From Panax quinquefolius (Eukaryota > Streptophyta > Magnoliopsida > Apiales > Araliaceae), in contig CM035170.1 of NCBI GenBank assembly GCA_020205615.1, positions 6,442,311-6,506,310 of the forward strand: DNA of 64,000 bases, written 5' to 3'. Positions 10,891 through 22,920 of the stretch are shown one piece after another. The notes below the pieces were generated by a model. The model was not told the origin of the DNA. It made no database searches and saw only the letters and a program-made list of their open reading frames with translations. Made by a program: the position numbers and the translations under genes. The first letter of the stretch is position 1. Every line of letters starts with the position of its first letter.

Positions 10891-12640
10891 ACGCGGTGAA
10901 TTATTTTTACCCATATCACTATCGAAGCACATATTTAGATTCTCTGAAAACTCAAGCAAATGAAGCATACAATTGATTAATAAGTTACAACGGTGAAATT
11001 TTTCTATCTCTAACTAAATTGATTTGCAAATATCTAAAAAACTTGAAATTGTGATCTAAGCAAAACTTGTACAAGTTGTCGTATGAAATAGCGGATGAGG
11101 TAAGCTTATTCTTTAGGATTTTAGCCTCATGAGTGGAGAGGAGAGCAAATCTACAAGATTAGCCGATGGACATTGGAGATGAGCTAGAAAAGGTGAAAGT
11201 TTTTTGAGTAATGATTTTATGGTGATAAAAGATGGCTACAAAAAAATGGATACAAAATGTCATAGGCCCGATACCAATCTTAATAGAATCCCATTTTTTA
11301 TACCTTGTAAGGTTAAGGTCGGGTATGAAATATACTCTCTCTCAACCCCTCGCGAGCCGATTATATATATAATTTTATCAAGATTAGTCTTATATATAAT
11401 TATGTACACATTTAAGTGTTCCATTAAAAATTCTAATAATCGTTGGAAAGTCTAATAATCCTAATAGCATTAAGGTTGAAAGTGTGGAGAAAAAGAGGAA
11501 TAGATTTCATCTACTTTGCTTTTGATTATCTCTTGCACATACAAGTAATATATAAAAATTTAATTTTAAAAAAGGGAGAATTTAGGAGAAGTGGGCTGGA
11601 CGGGACAAGACAAGTATGAGATATCTTTTAAGGGGCGGGTCAGGTTTGAGGGGAACGATACATTGGCAGTGGATGTGGATGTGAGTGTGAGTATGGGAAA
11701 CGGTTCCTCAAACCAAATCTTTCACGTTGTCAGGCCTACAAAATAATGTGTTAAATTATAACGAATTAGTCTTCCATCATACATGAATAAGTTCAATAGT
11801 TATATCAAATTACTATCATATTTGATGTATTTTTTTTTTTATTCAATGTTCTATCATCAAAATATTATTGAAGTTTTTGAAAAGATATAATACGCTTTCA
11901 TCATCAAAGGATTAAGAAGTGAATATCATTTTAATATTATTATTATATTAATGATGATTTGCCTACCATAAAAATTAGTATATATTATTGAAATTTTCTA
12001 TTATTATTGATGGATTAAAGTTGGAAATGTAACTTCAAATAAAATGAGAAGAAAATTAGTGTGAAATTGATGTCGGTTCTAAACTCTGGTAATCAAATTT
12101 TATTTTATTTTGACGTAGGGAAAATTTCATGGGATAATTTTGTAATTTGATAATATAGTATTACTAGCTGGGTCACATGCCTTTGGCACTGTATGGACAT
12201 TAGGATTTATTTTAAATTTTGAACGACCCAGATAATTTATTGAGTGAGCGGAAAATTTAAAATCATTTGTATTTATTAGATTTATTAGATAGATGTAGGG
12301 AGTGGACAAAGTAAAATAGGGTGGAAGTAGCATACTAGCAGCACTCCAAAAATCCGAAACTAAAAAAGTTTCGTTTGGGGGAAGAAGTGGGAAAACTTGC
12401 GCCGAGCTCTGAATTTTCAAATATTTAGAAAACACGCTCGCCCAAACACAAACCAAAACCCCCCATTAACCTTTCGAACTCAAAACTCAAAAACTTTAAA
12501 CAAACCCCAAACCCCAAAAACAGTGTTTTGAGCGGAAAACTGTAATTTTTGAAAACATTAGAAATGGCGGCATCCGTCTCTTTTATTAAATCAGCTCAAA
12601 GCCCAGCTTCTCATTCCCCTCTCTCTCAATCACTCTCTCT
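10891..12640. other. Intergenic region upstream of the cyclin gene
   Basis: About 1.75 kb, AT-rich, with a T-run near 11831 and AT-rich stretches at 11770-12010. An 83-codon plus-strand ORF (11204-11455) and a 109-codon minus-strand ORF (12127-12456) show no recognisable motif and are treated as chance. The last 200 bp are the probable cyclin promoter. Confidence 0.5.
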
Positions 12641-12650
12641 CTATATATAA
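12641..12650 (+). promoter_or_regulatory. Probable TATA box of the cyclin A3 gene
   Basis: CTATATATAA follows a CT-rich stretch and lies about 52 bp before the ATG at 12702, leaving room for a start site near 12670-12680 and a short leader. No clear MSA (AACGG) or canonical E2F site was found by eye in the 200 bp upstream. Confidence 0.6.
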
Positions 12651-12701
12651 CTGTAAACCTTAGTTCCTATATTCAAGAGGGGGAGTGAAAAAAGTTTATC
12701 A

Positions 12702-14821
12702 ATGGCGAACCAGGAGAACTGCGTACGCGTAACGCGCTTGGCGTTGAAGAGGGCCGTGGTGGCAATGGGCGCACCGGAGTCTCAAGAGAAGCATTCAGCC
12801 ACCAAGAAGAGGGTGGTGTTGGGTGAGATTTCGAACTTGGCGAGTCAGGTTTTCGATTTCGAGCCGGAAAAGCCCAAATGTAGGCCGAAGAAGAGAGCCA
12901 GAAAAGACGTGACGAAGACTTCGGCGGTAGATAATAACGAGGGTATTGATGTTGATGCGAGATCAGATGATCCCCAAATGTGTACTGGTTATGCTTCTGA
13001 TATATATGAGTATCTTCGTAACATGGAGGTGAGTGAGATTGATGTTTTTTGTTATTTGTTTGGGTTAATTGCAAATGGGTTGATTTAGTTTGGAAAAGTA
13101 AAAAATGGGTTTGGTTTAATTTGAAAGATTTGTTCTTTTCCTATGATGGGTCAATTTGTATGAATTTAGAGGGTAATGGGGCTAATTTTGAGACTTGTTT
13201 CTAGGGTTTTGGGTTCTAGTTAATAAGGATTTGTTTGATTTTTAAAACTAAGAAAGGGGTTATTTTCACAAAGATTAAGTCATATACATTGCTTGTTCAA
13301 TTTTTTAAGTGGTTTAGCGAATTCAATTTCCAGAGATGTGTAATTAGAGTTTTGTATTTTAATAAATGTTGGGGTTTGCTGCAATTGAATTTGTTTCCAA
13401 GAAATGGGTTGCTAATGATGCTAAAAACATTAACCATTTTGACTGTTAGGACTTATTAGTTTGGACATATATATTACTACCAAGATCTTGAATTTAAATT
13501 AATTTGAGTGTTGTATTCAGATGGAGACAAAAAGAAGACCATTGCCAGATTATATTGAGAAGGTCCAGAAGGATGTGACTGTTAACATGAGATCTATTTT
13601 GGTGGATTGGTTGGTTGAGGTTTCAGTGGAATACAAGCTTCTTTCAGACACTCTGTATCTAACTGTTTCTTACATTGATAGATACTTATCAATGAATGCT
13701 CTTAATAGGCAAAAGCTTCAGCTTCTTGGTGTCTCTTCAATGCTCATTGCCTCGTAAGCATCTAATGCCTAGTTTTTAGTCTAATTGTTTGGCAACGTTA
13801 GTCTGCTCTTTGCTCATTGATAAATCTTTAATTTTGTGATTTATGAACAGAAAATATGAAGAAATCACTGCCCCACATGTTCATGAATTTTGTTATATCA
13901 CTGACAATACGTACTCAAAAGAAGAGGTGATGAAAATGGAGGCTGATGTACTCAAATCTTTAAAGTTTGAAATGGGGAATCCGACAATTAAAACTTTTCT
14001 CAGGTGAGTACACTTTTATCATATTATCCCCAGTTTTCCACTATTTGTCATTGGTCTATTAATGCTTTTCCAAATGTTCTTTATTTGGCTAAATTTTGTT
14101 ATTGTTTTGTGTTTTGGATTACAGAAGCTTTAACAGAGTTTCTCAAGAAAATCACAACGTGAGCCTCTCTCTCCTATTTGCCTATGTGTGTGTTGAATAT
14201 GATGTGTTCATTCTGGTTACTTATTTTTGCATTGTGCTTTCTACAGACTCCCAATTTGAAGTTGGAATTCTTGGGTTATTATCTAGCAGAACTAAGTTTG
14301 TTAGACTATGGATGCATCAAGTTCTTACCTTCTCTGGTAGCTGCATCTGTAACATTTCTTTCAAGATTCACCATAAGACCGAATGTGCATCCTTGGGTAA
14401 GGACCTAAATACTCCTAGAAAGTTACAATCTTTGTGTATCAAGAGCACTTTCATAAAGTTCCCATCTTCATATGTTAAGCAAACTAAATAAGTTCTACAT
14501 GCCTTGCAGAGTTCTGCCTTGCAACAATACTCTGGTTATAAATCAGCAGATTTGAAAGAATGTGTTGTTATCATACACGATATGCAATTGAGTAGAAGAG
14601 GAGGCTCATTAATGGCAGTGAGAGATAAATACAAGCAGCATAAGGTATACATCTATATAAATGGTATACCACAATTTGATGAGTTTTTCTGAAATAGTAA
14701 AAAATGAATATAATTATCTAATTCAAATTATGTGACTTGTTTGGAACAGTTCAAATGTGTGTCAACATTATCTTCTCCTCCAGAGATCCCCATTTCCTTC
14801 TTTGATGATGTTAAAGAATGA
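12702..14821 (+). CDS. CYCA3: Cyclin-A3-type mitotic cyclin, seven exons, intact
   Basis: Exons are 12702-13028, 13521-13753, 13851-14003, 14125-14158, 14247-14396, 14510-14644 and 14750-14821. All introns are GT-AG, and the joined frame is 1104 nt (367 codons plus stop), a normal A3 length. A-type cyclins bind CDKs and drive S/G2-M progression in the nucleus. The N-terminus has a destruction box RVVLGEISN at residues 37-45, with an extra RLAL at 12-15, for APC/C turnover. A basic stretch [12 protein letters not shown] follows and could be a nuclear signal. The cyclin N box starts at [14 protein letters not shown] (114-127) and holds [12 protein letters not shown] from residue 132, the CDK/substrate-contact helix of A cyclins. 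The C-terminal cyclin fold starts near exon 5 (residue 250 on) and ends DDVKE. The ATG is the first in frame after the TATA box. It is the only intact host gene in the window. Subclass (A3;1 to A3;4) is not resolved. Confidence 0.95.
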
Positions 14822-15605
14822 CAGTTAGAGTAGTTATCTAGGATATGATCTTTCAAATCAAAGAAATGCCTTGTAGATAAAGCTTGGAAGCAAGAAAGAT
14901 TGGTTTATTCTACTGGATATCTTTATTCTTGACTGGTTTGATTGCTAGAAGATTCTGACATTGATGCTGGCCTGAACGCTTGGATACATATCTGCAGAGC
15001 GGGGCGTGTATGGCTCTACTGGTTATGGATATTACAGTGATTGTGTAACATGAACTTAGGTTTACCTTGCTAGGAAGTAGGAACCATGTGTTTGTAGACA
15101 TAGTAGTAGCTTGCTAAGTTTTATCTGTAATTGATCCTTAGTATGAATTTTGTATTGACATGAAATTGCATGTTGAAAATCTTGGGTTATACAAGTTCCA
15201 TGTGCTTAACAAATAATAAGCAAAGCATTATAGCATGGTTACAGAAGTGATTTGTTATTCCAATTGATAGTTTAACCATCGTAACAGTTGTGTTGATGAA
15301 GAAAAAAAATAAAGTTTGGCTGCTAAATTTTCAGAAGAGTAAAAGGCAAATTGTTTTGGTCAATTGCAGATGAACTGGGCTTTTGAGCCTCAATGTAAAT
15401 TCAAAATTTTGGAGTTTTATCAGCTACATTTCAGTTCTGAGTTGGGATATCTGTTAATGTGATCATATGGTTCTTGTGGAAAAACACCAGTGAAAGGATA
15501 TCCAGTAATATATTAAACTCCGGCTGTGGATCTAGATTAAGAATTGTTTGTGTAACCGTGTTCGATTTCTTTCTGTAGCTAGCTGCAGCAGGCCAGCAGC
15601 AGGAT
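14822..15605. other. Cyclin 3' flank
   Basis: About 780 bp of AT-rich sequence, presumably with the 3' UTR in its first few hundred bases. AATAAT-type signals occur (near 15211) but the cleavage site cannot be fixed. No gene or repeat recognised. Confidence 0.4.
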
Positions 15606-15940
15606 GAGCATCTCTAGCAACTAGATTATCTGATGGACTATATTTAGTCCATATGACATCAGTAAATGTTCTTTAGTCTTTCATTATTTCAGGAGATGGA
15701 CTATCCGTGGACTATAATATAAAAAGATTAAAATAATCTATGAATTCAAAAAAGCTCCAATCTCCTTCCACTCTCTCATTTAAATATAATTAAAATTATA
15801 GTCCATGGACTATCATGTTCCTATATTTAGTCTTGTTGGTGCTTCAAATATAGTCACAGACTATATTTAGTTTATCTGCTGGAGCTGGAAGATAAATCCT
15901 AAACTAAATATAGTCTAGGATTGTGCTGCTGGAGTTGCTC
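15606..15940. mobile_element. MITE-like element downstream of the cyclin gene
   Basis: The left end GAGCATCTCTAGCAAC and the right end GCTGCTGGAGTTGCTC are imperfect inverted repeats of the GAGCATCTCCAGCAG type seen in plant MITEs. The inner sequence contains repeated TGGACTATATTTAGTC-like blocks in both orientations (15632, 15811, 15863). No clean target duplication is seen. Superfamily not assigned. Confidence 0.55.
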
Positions 15941-16663
15941 GAATTCTTAGCAACTAAGGTAAGGAAATTAGTTTTACAATATCACCATGCCATTGCCACT
16001 TTGAGGCACCGTGATTGTTAAATTATTCTAGTAGAAATCCACCTAAGGGACTCAGCTCTGGTGAACACAAATACATATAGCATATTTTCCCAATTAAAAG
16101 TCAAGCTTATTAAGGGTTAGATGGTTAAATTAATTAAAATTTGGTTCATAGTGTTTTGGTAAACTAATAAACCATGTTTGTAAAATTTTAAATTGCCACC
16201 GTTCAGACATAAATGGGTTTAAATAGGATCAAACTGAGTACTAGTATTTCTCTTCCAGTAAAGTGCTGTAACATACTCATCCCCCACCATGTTTCAGAAT
16301 TTTGGACAAAAAAGAAAATAATAAAAAATTTAAAGCAAGATAAATTTTTTTTATAGAAAATTTGGAAGTTTTCTTTAATTTTATTGTTGATTTTGCAAAA
16401 ATAAATAAATAAATTTATATTTAAATTAAAATTTAATATTTTTATAAATAAAAACCTTTTGCTGCTGCTCCTCTCTGGTACTACTCTTTTAATCAAAAAT
16501 CTTAATTTTCTGTCATACCCACAAAAACAAAATTTATTTCTTCTTCTCTCTTTACTTGATAGCAAAAAGGTGTGATTTTTGTTTCTTAAATAATAAATTT
16601 AGTTATATAATAATTGTTGGGTTGCATATTTTGTATAACGGGTTGTGGGTTCGATTCCAGATC
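15941..16663. other. Intergenic region left of E2
   Basis: AT-rich; an open frame at 16203-16565 on the minus strand is low-complexity (FINLNINLFIYF) and not accepted as a gene. Near 16647 the sequence GGGTTCGATTCC resembles a tRNA B box (GTTCRANNC), possibly a SINE or tRNA-relic fragment, but no A box or cloverleaf was found. Confidence 0.35.
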
Positions 16664-16668
16664 CTTAT
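16664..16668. repeat. Target-site duplication of E2 (left copy)
   Basis: CTTAT precedes the LTR start at 16669 and recurs at 25188-25192 right after the other LTR. Confidence 0.9.
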
Positions 16669-19600
16669 TGTGACAACCCTAAAATAGGTCCATACCATCC
16701 AACCTATTCTGAGTCGTCAAATACATGGTACAGAAAACAACTACAACTTTATTACAACAATTGTCGTACAAAATACAACAACATATATGCTGTGAGTTTG
16801 GATATAAATATATACCAAATGTGACACATGTCCCAACCGATGACAAGACTCTCACAAATGACACTTACATAAAGGTATAGTAAAAAAGCTGCTTTTTAGA
16901 AATTAAAATCTTTGGGAAGTGCTCGAGGAAACCTTCGTATACGTGGGAGGCCAAATGCGTCAGGTTATGATAGATATCATATATGGCCATGAAATTATTC
17001 TTGGTTGATCCAATAGACCCCAAAGAAAAATAAGAAGATTACTATCACATTCTTCCCAATGGTAAGTCTTCTCTTGACATATCATTATCTCCACTGTCTC
17101 TAATTGAGAATTATACTTCAAACAAACACCAAGATTATATAGGTAGTGCTCGTATATATACTCAATAAGTGGATGAGCATATCCTTGTCTTATGATGATA
17201 CAAGGTTGTATGTCATTAGACATCTTGTATGATAGTGACAAAACACCCTTCCAACGCTGGGTTCGCTTCACCCTCAACAGCTATAGACCACCGTTCTATT
17301 CCCCTGTTATCCTCCACTCGACCCAGCTACACTTTTATTACCTGAAATGAATTGTGAAGCAAAAGGGTGAAAGCAACTAAATTTCGATAAAGAATATCGT
17401 GACTAAAGATAATTAAATTATCAATAGCCTTCATCAAGTAATAAATCGAGATTTAGAACATATGGTAGATGATAAAAATTTTCAACTATAGTTGCGGTGA
17501 ACGAAAGCAATCCATTAGAAGAGTCAAATAGACCATAAAGTCTATTATCTTCTCCATGTTAAAAATCCACCAACAATGTTTTATCCCTGTAATATCACTC
17601 AACAGTTCCTTTCCACAATCATATGAATAACTCATAATCATAATTGTGGTTCTAAATTCCTCTTCTCATCCAGGACGAAGATAATTTTCATAACCTATCT
17701 TCACCTGAAATATCAAAGATCGTGGTTATACCAAATCATATTTCCTGTTCATAATCATATCGATAAATTCATCTTTACTACGGGCCAAAAATATTCGTCA
17801 GCGCACCATCTTTGCACTACTACGAAAGATATTCAACAACATGTCATTTTTTAGACTACGGGCCAAAGATGTTCATCAACAAACCATCTTTTGCACTACG
17901 GGCCAAAGATATTTCCTCAACAGATTCGTATTTGCATTACGAAGCCAAATATATTCATCAACAGATTCATATTTGCATTACGAGCCAAATATATTAATAT
18001 CTCAAAGAAATATATAATCATTTCAAAATTTATATAAACAATAATTATAACCATTTTGATTATTTCACCTTTGCTTTAAGCTAAAAGATATTCAATTATA
18101 AATTCATGGTCGTGATCATACCAGTCACAATTCAACTTTTCACCACTGGCCAAAGAGAACCGTAGTCATGATAATACCAATAATTTACCCATCTTTATAC
18201 TCAAGTGAAAGAGAATTTCAACATCAGGGTTATAAAAATGTTATATATGATAATAAAAATAATATGATCAACAACTGCACTTAATCTCAAGAGCAATATT
18301 CATAAATCAACGATAATTTGGTCAGAAAAAGAAACCAACTTTGTCATGAATAGTAACCGTGAATAGTAACTCATGAATAGTAACTCATGAATAGTAACCC
18401 TGACTTAAAAAGGTAGAAATTCCACAATAAAATCCATACCAATATTTCGGTATAATGATATTGAAAGAATAACATTTCTTAAACTTATAAACAATTTATT
18501 TTAATTGTTTACACTTTACTAAATAATGCATTTAATCATCCTAAAATGCCAAACTCATAAGTTTTCATCACCAATAACCAAAATCCTCATCAAAAATCTG
18601 TATATACCTCATATAGGATTATCAAGCCATAAAATCCTATTTTCCAATTTTCTTCCTTCACATAACATATTTAATTCATTTATTCATAACTAGTCCATTT
18701 TCATGAAAAATACCAAATCAGTTCCAAAAATATTTTTTTCCTGAGATTTAGCATAATATAGTCCCATAGTGAACATATATTTTTCTCAAAATTTTAAAAT
18801 TCATTTACTATTTTTCATATGGCCAAAACCGCCGAATATTTAGACATTTATCATAAATTGTACTTTTATCCAAAAACTCAAAAATTCACAGAGTACACTT
18901 GATATTATATAGATGTACTCCCAATAAAAAAAGTTCATCAATTTTAGAGTTAACCACAAGGAATTATAAGCGCTTACTTTTAAAATAGTCTTTTCTTATA
19001 AAATTCATAACTCTTAATCTATACATCCAAAATCACCATTTTGGACACAATCAATAAAACTCATCAAAATATCATTTCAAATTTTTCTAGAATTTTTGAA
19101 GGTCGAGAAAAATTACAAACCGAAAAACATAACAACCCTTAAAATCCCTTATTATCCCTTTACCTCAAAAGAAGCGGACTTACGATGGGATATCTGATAT
19201 ATTACGTGAAGAAAACTTGCAATCGATGAATATCAACTCACCAAGTATCTAAATACTCACAAAATACACTCAATAATCTAGAGAGAAAAAGAGAGAAAAC
19301 TTATGAATTCTGGTGTGTTTTTTAATTCTAACTTATCCCTCTATTTATAAGAAAATGTTAGCACGCCGAAGCAGACTTGACCGGCTACCTGATGGCTTTA
19401 TCTGTTACTATTTCACCCACCAAAAATCAGCCATCTCCCCCAACAACCAAGAGTGGGGCCCACTCAATTCTAGAATTTACCACCAAAACCTAATTTCTGA
19501 ATCAGTTACCTCTTAAAATTCATAACAAATTATACGCTCATTTTTAACGGTTCAAAATTTGTGGACATATACTCAACTTATATATGCATAACATATCCAA

Positions 19601-20520
19601 AAATTACAACGATCCAACGGACGGATTAAATATTATAACTCACACAATAAAGCAGTAAGAACAATCGATTTGATCTTTTAATACCTCCAATCAGACAAAA
19701 TAATCGATAAAATACCTCAACATTAATTCTTTCATTTATAACCACATAAATAAATTCATCATTTATATCCACATCAAATAAATATTTCATTATCATATGA
19801 ATCAATGATTAATTATTCACAAATAATATTACATAATCACATTTATAATGACCAGGTACATTCTCGTGAAAGAGGGGTTTTCCAATAAGGATTTTTCACA
19901 TTCTTGGCCTTGAATTAGGTGACCAAACCTCTACTTGACGAACTTTCTAGACATTGCCAATAATGCTATCTAATAATATTATTCAAATAATATGAATTAT
20001 TGATCGATAATGGAATCTTGTCGATGACAATTATTGAAACAACAATAATATAAAATATCAACGCAAAGAATTATTGAATCAATAAAATAAAATATTGAGC
20101 GATAATTCTTGTAACAATTATTGAGTAGTGCCTTCTTACGTAAGGATCAATAATTCAAAAATACTGTGTAAAACCGTGTGCTACTGTGCAAACACGCGTA
20201 TTACTGTATTTTAACCACCGGGTATTCCAACAGTGTTAACGGTAAAAAACTCAAACTTGTCATTTTCTTCATCCGACAGTTATTCCGTTATGGAGCCCAC
20301 AAATGAATGCGCCATCGTACGGATATTCCCGACAAAAAGAATATTCTACGACCAAACGAATATTCCCCGACAACAATGAATATTTTATAGCCACTTGCGT
20401 ATTTTGTAAAATTTGCATATTTCACCCATAACTTTAACCTTTTATCAATTTAACCATTTACTGAATAGTTATTATAAGAAAAATTGAATACTTTTATTTC
20501 ATAAAATTTGGGGTCTTACA
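16669..20520 (-). repeat. E2 3' LTR (long type)
   Basis: TGTGACAACCC...GGGGTCTTACA, 3852 bp. Contains GGCCAAAGATATTCATCAAC repeats (about 17790-17990), GAATAGTAACTCAT repeats (18350-18400), CAATTATTG sites at 20028 and 20115, and CTTACGTAAG at 20135-20144. Confidence 0.92.
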
Positions 20521-20534
20521 ATCTCCCCTCCTTA
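20521..20534 (-). other. E2 polypurine tract
   Basis: The minus strand reads TAAGGAGGGGAGAT next to the LTR start, identical to the E1 tract. Confidence 0.85.
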
Positions 20535-20658
20535 TGAAATTTCATCCCCGAAATTTACATACCTGATATTTTGAAAAGTTGAGAATACCTTGCTTTCATT
20601 TCAGATTTTATTTCCCGGGTCATCATGATTTCTCCATTGCTCATCTCCCGTGATAACT

Positions 20659-21373
20659 TCATTTGGGTTCCTCATTTGTTGGGAAGTCATGACAACCGCC
20701 ATCCCTCGAACTACCCGGCTTTGACTTGTCTGGGGCAGTATTTGGCGTCATCACTACCGTTGGAATATACTTTTCTATAGGACATATTCCTCCCTTAACT
20801 GCCTCGTCGTACTCTTGTTTCATGATCTGAATCATCAATCTTCGATCTATATCGAATTCAGGTTGACCGCTATGTACAGGGTAATTCAAAACTCGATGTT
20901 GGGTTCTCCCAATTGCTTTCAAAAAAAGAGAAATTCATATCATCTATTTTAGCCTTCTTAGATCGGACATCCCTTTCCACAATATCCACGTGTCGTGTGG
21001 CTTTTACCCATGCATCACTCATTCTTACTCGTTCAGTTTTTTCTTCTTTCAGCTCAGATTCCATCTTTATCATCTTATACTCTGCCAAAGAATGCTTCTG
21101 TTCAAGCATTACATATCGGGTAACACAAGCTTGAATTGTTGCATCCTTTTACTCCACGACCGCCTGTCGTTCTTCAGCCTGCACTTCTAACTCATGAATA
21201 CGATTTTGTAATTCTACATTTTGATCATATAATACCTCTAATAAATTCTCGTCAGGTACCTCTTCTTCCTATTCTTCCTCACTCTCAGTTGTTACCTCTG
21301 CGACTATCTCGGGTGCAACTATCAATTCTTTACTCACCACAAGAATATCTCTAATTCCTTCTTCGTCTGACAT
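20659..21373 (-). pseudogene. E2 internal ORF: predicted coiled-coil protein, broken
   Basis: The minus-strand ATG at 21371-21373 opens MSDEEGIRDILVVSKELIV, followed by an acidic Glu-rich stretch. A long heptad-like helix follows (NVELQNRIHELEVQAEERQA, then MLEQKHSLAEYKMIKMESEL). The C-terminal part contains PEFDIDRRLMIQIMKQEYDEAV and ends NEEPK. Two in-frame stops (a TAG after the acidic stretch and a TAA before KDATIQ) and a frameshift at a seven-base A/T homopolymer near 20921 break it into pieces. No CCHC knuckle, DTGS or RT motif is present. It occupies the gag-pol position, after a short MAN... start near the PBS. It may be a captured host gene fragment or an accessory ORF; I do not recognise the family. 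Confidence 0.7.
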
Positions 21374-21620
21374 CACATTATCATGGTTAGTGATTAGAGG
21401 TATCCCCACGTCTCATTCACTCCATTGTTAGCATTCTCAAATTTGCCATTCTCAAATCTTGCCATAAAACAAGGGTTAATTAAGCAAATTAACGTATCAC
21501 ATAATATCCATATATTATGACCAATCAACAATTAAGCTTAGGTAGGACACACTAGCGAAGGATTTACTCATCTCTCCCTCCTAGTTATATTCCCGATCTC
21601 CGCCAGAGACCATATCCTAA

Positions 21621-21633
21621 GCTCGATACCAAT
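21621..21633 (-). other. E2 primer binding site
   Basis: The minus strand reads ATTGGTATCGAGC, one base shorter than the canonical tRNA-iMet site TGGTATCAGAGC. It directly follows the 5' LTR and is followed by the TTAGGATATGGTC block, similar to the TAGGATATGATC block after the E1 and E4 sites. Confidence 0.85.
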
Positions 21634-22724
21634 CAGTGACAACCCCAAAATAGGTCCATACCATCCAACCTATTCTGAGTCGCCAAATACATGGTACAGA
21701 AACAACTACAACTTTATTACAACAATTATCGTACAAAATACAACAACATATATGTTGTGAGTTTGGATACAAATATATACCAAATGTGACACATGTCCCA
21801 ACCGTGGACAGTACCTCACAGTGACACCTTACATAAAGGTATAGTCAAAAACTGTTTTAGAAATTAAAATCATTGGGAAGTGCTCAAGGAAACCTTCGTA
21901 AATGGGAGGCTATGCGCCTAGGTTATGATAGATATCACATAGCCACAGAATTATCCTTGGTTGACCCAATAGACCCCAAAGAAAAATAAGAAGATTACTA
22001 TCATATTCTTCCCAATGGCAAGTCTTCTCTTGACATATCATTATCTCCACTGTCTCTAATTGAGAATTATACTTCAAACAAACACCAAGATTATATAGGT
22101 AGTGCTCGTATATATACTCAGCAAGTGGATGAGCACATCCCTATCTTATGATGATACGAGGTTGTATGTCATTAGACATCTTGTATGATAGTGACAAAAC
22201 ACCCTTCCAACGTTGGGTTCGCCTCACCCTCAACAAAATATAGACCACCGCTTACTATTCCCCGTTATCCCCCACTCGACCCAAATACACTTTTATTACA
22301 CGAAAGGAATTGTGAAGAAAAAAAGGTGAAACAACTAGCTTAAGAAAGAATATCATGACTAAAGATAATTAAATTATCAATAGCCTTCATCGAGAATAAA
22401 TCGAGATTTAGAACATATGGTAGATGATAAAATTTTTCAACCATAGTTGAGTGGAACGAAGCGATCCATTAGAAGAGTCAAATAGACCATAAAGTCTATT
22501 ATCTTCTCCATGTTAAAAATCCACCAACAATGTTTTATCCCTGTAACATCACTCAACAGTTCCTTTCCATAATCATATGAATAACTCATAATCATAATTG
22601 TGGTTCTAAATTCCTCTTCTCATCCAGGACGAAGATAATTTTCATAACCTATCTTCACCTGAAACATCAAAGATCATGGTTATACCAAATCATATTTCTT
22701 GTTCATAATCATACTGATAAATTC

Positions 22725-22920
22725 ATCTTTACACTACGGGCGAAAGATATTCGTCAACAGACCATCTTTGCACTACGGGCCAAAGATATTCATCAACAAA
22801 CCATCTTTGCACTACTGGCCAAATATATTCCTCAACAGTTCATATTTGCACTACAGGCCAAATATATTCATCAACAGTTTATATTTGCACTACAGGCCAA
22901 ATATATTAATATCTCAAAGA
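22725..22920. repeat. Short tandem array in the E2 5' LTR
   Basis: About five copies of a roughly 40-bp unit with CACTACGGGCCAAAGATATT followed by CATCAACA. The same array occurs in the 3' LTR (17790-17990) and, with other copy numbers, at 38510-38790 and 40945-41140. Open frames here (such as 22699-22929) are repeat artefacts. Confidence 0.8.

Noticed and set aside
12127..12456. 109-codon minus-strand ORF upstream of the cyclin gene
   Set aside because: No recognisable motif; overlaps the probable promoter; length is within chance for an open AT-rich stretch.
12673..13074. 133-codon minus-strand ORF
   Set aside because: Antisense shadow of cyclin exon 1, which is well supported by motifs and splice sites.
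16630..16668. tRNA gene or SINE
   Set aside because: Only a B-box-like GGGTTCGATTCC is present; no A box or foldable cloverleaf was found.
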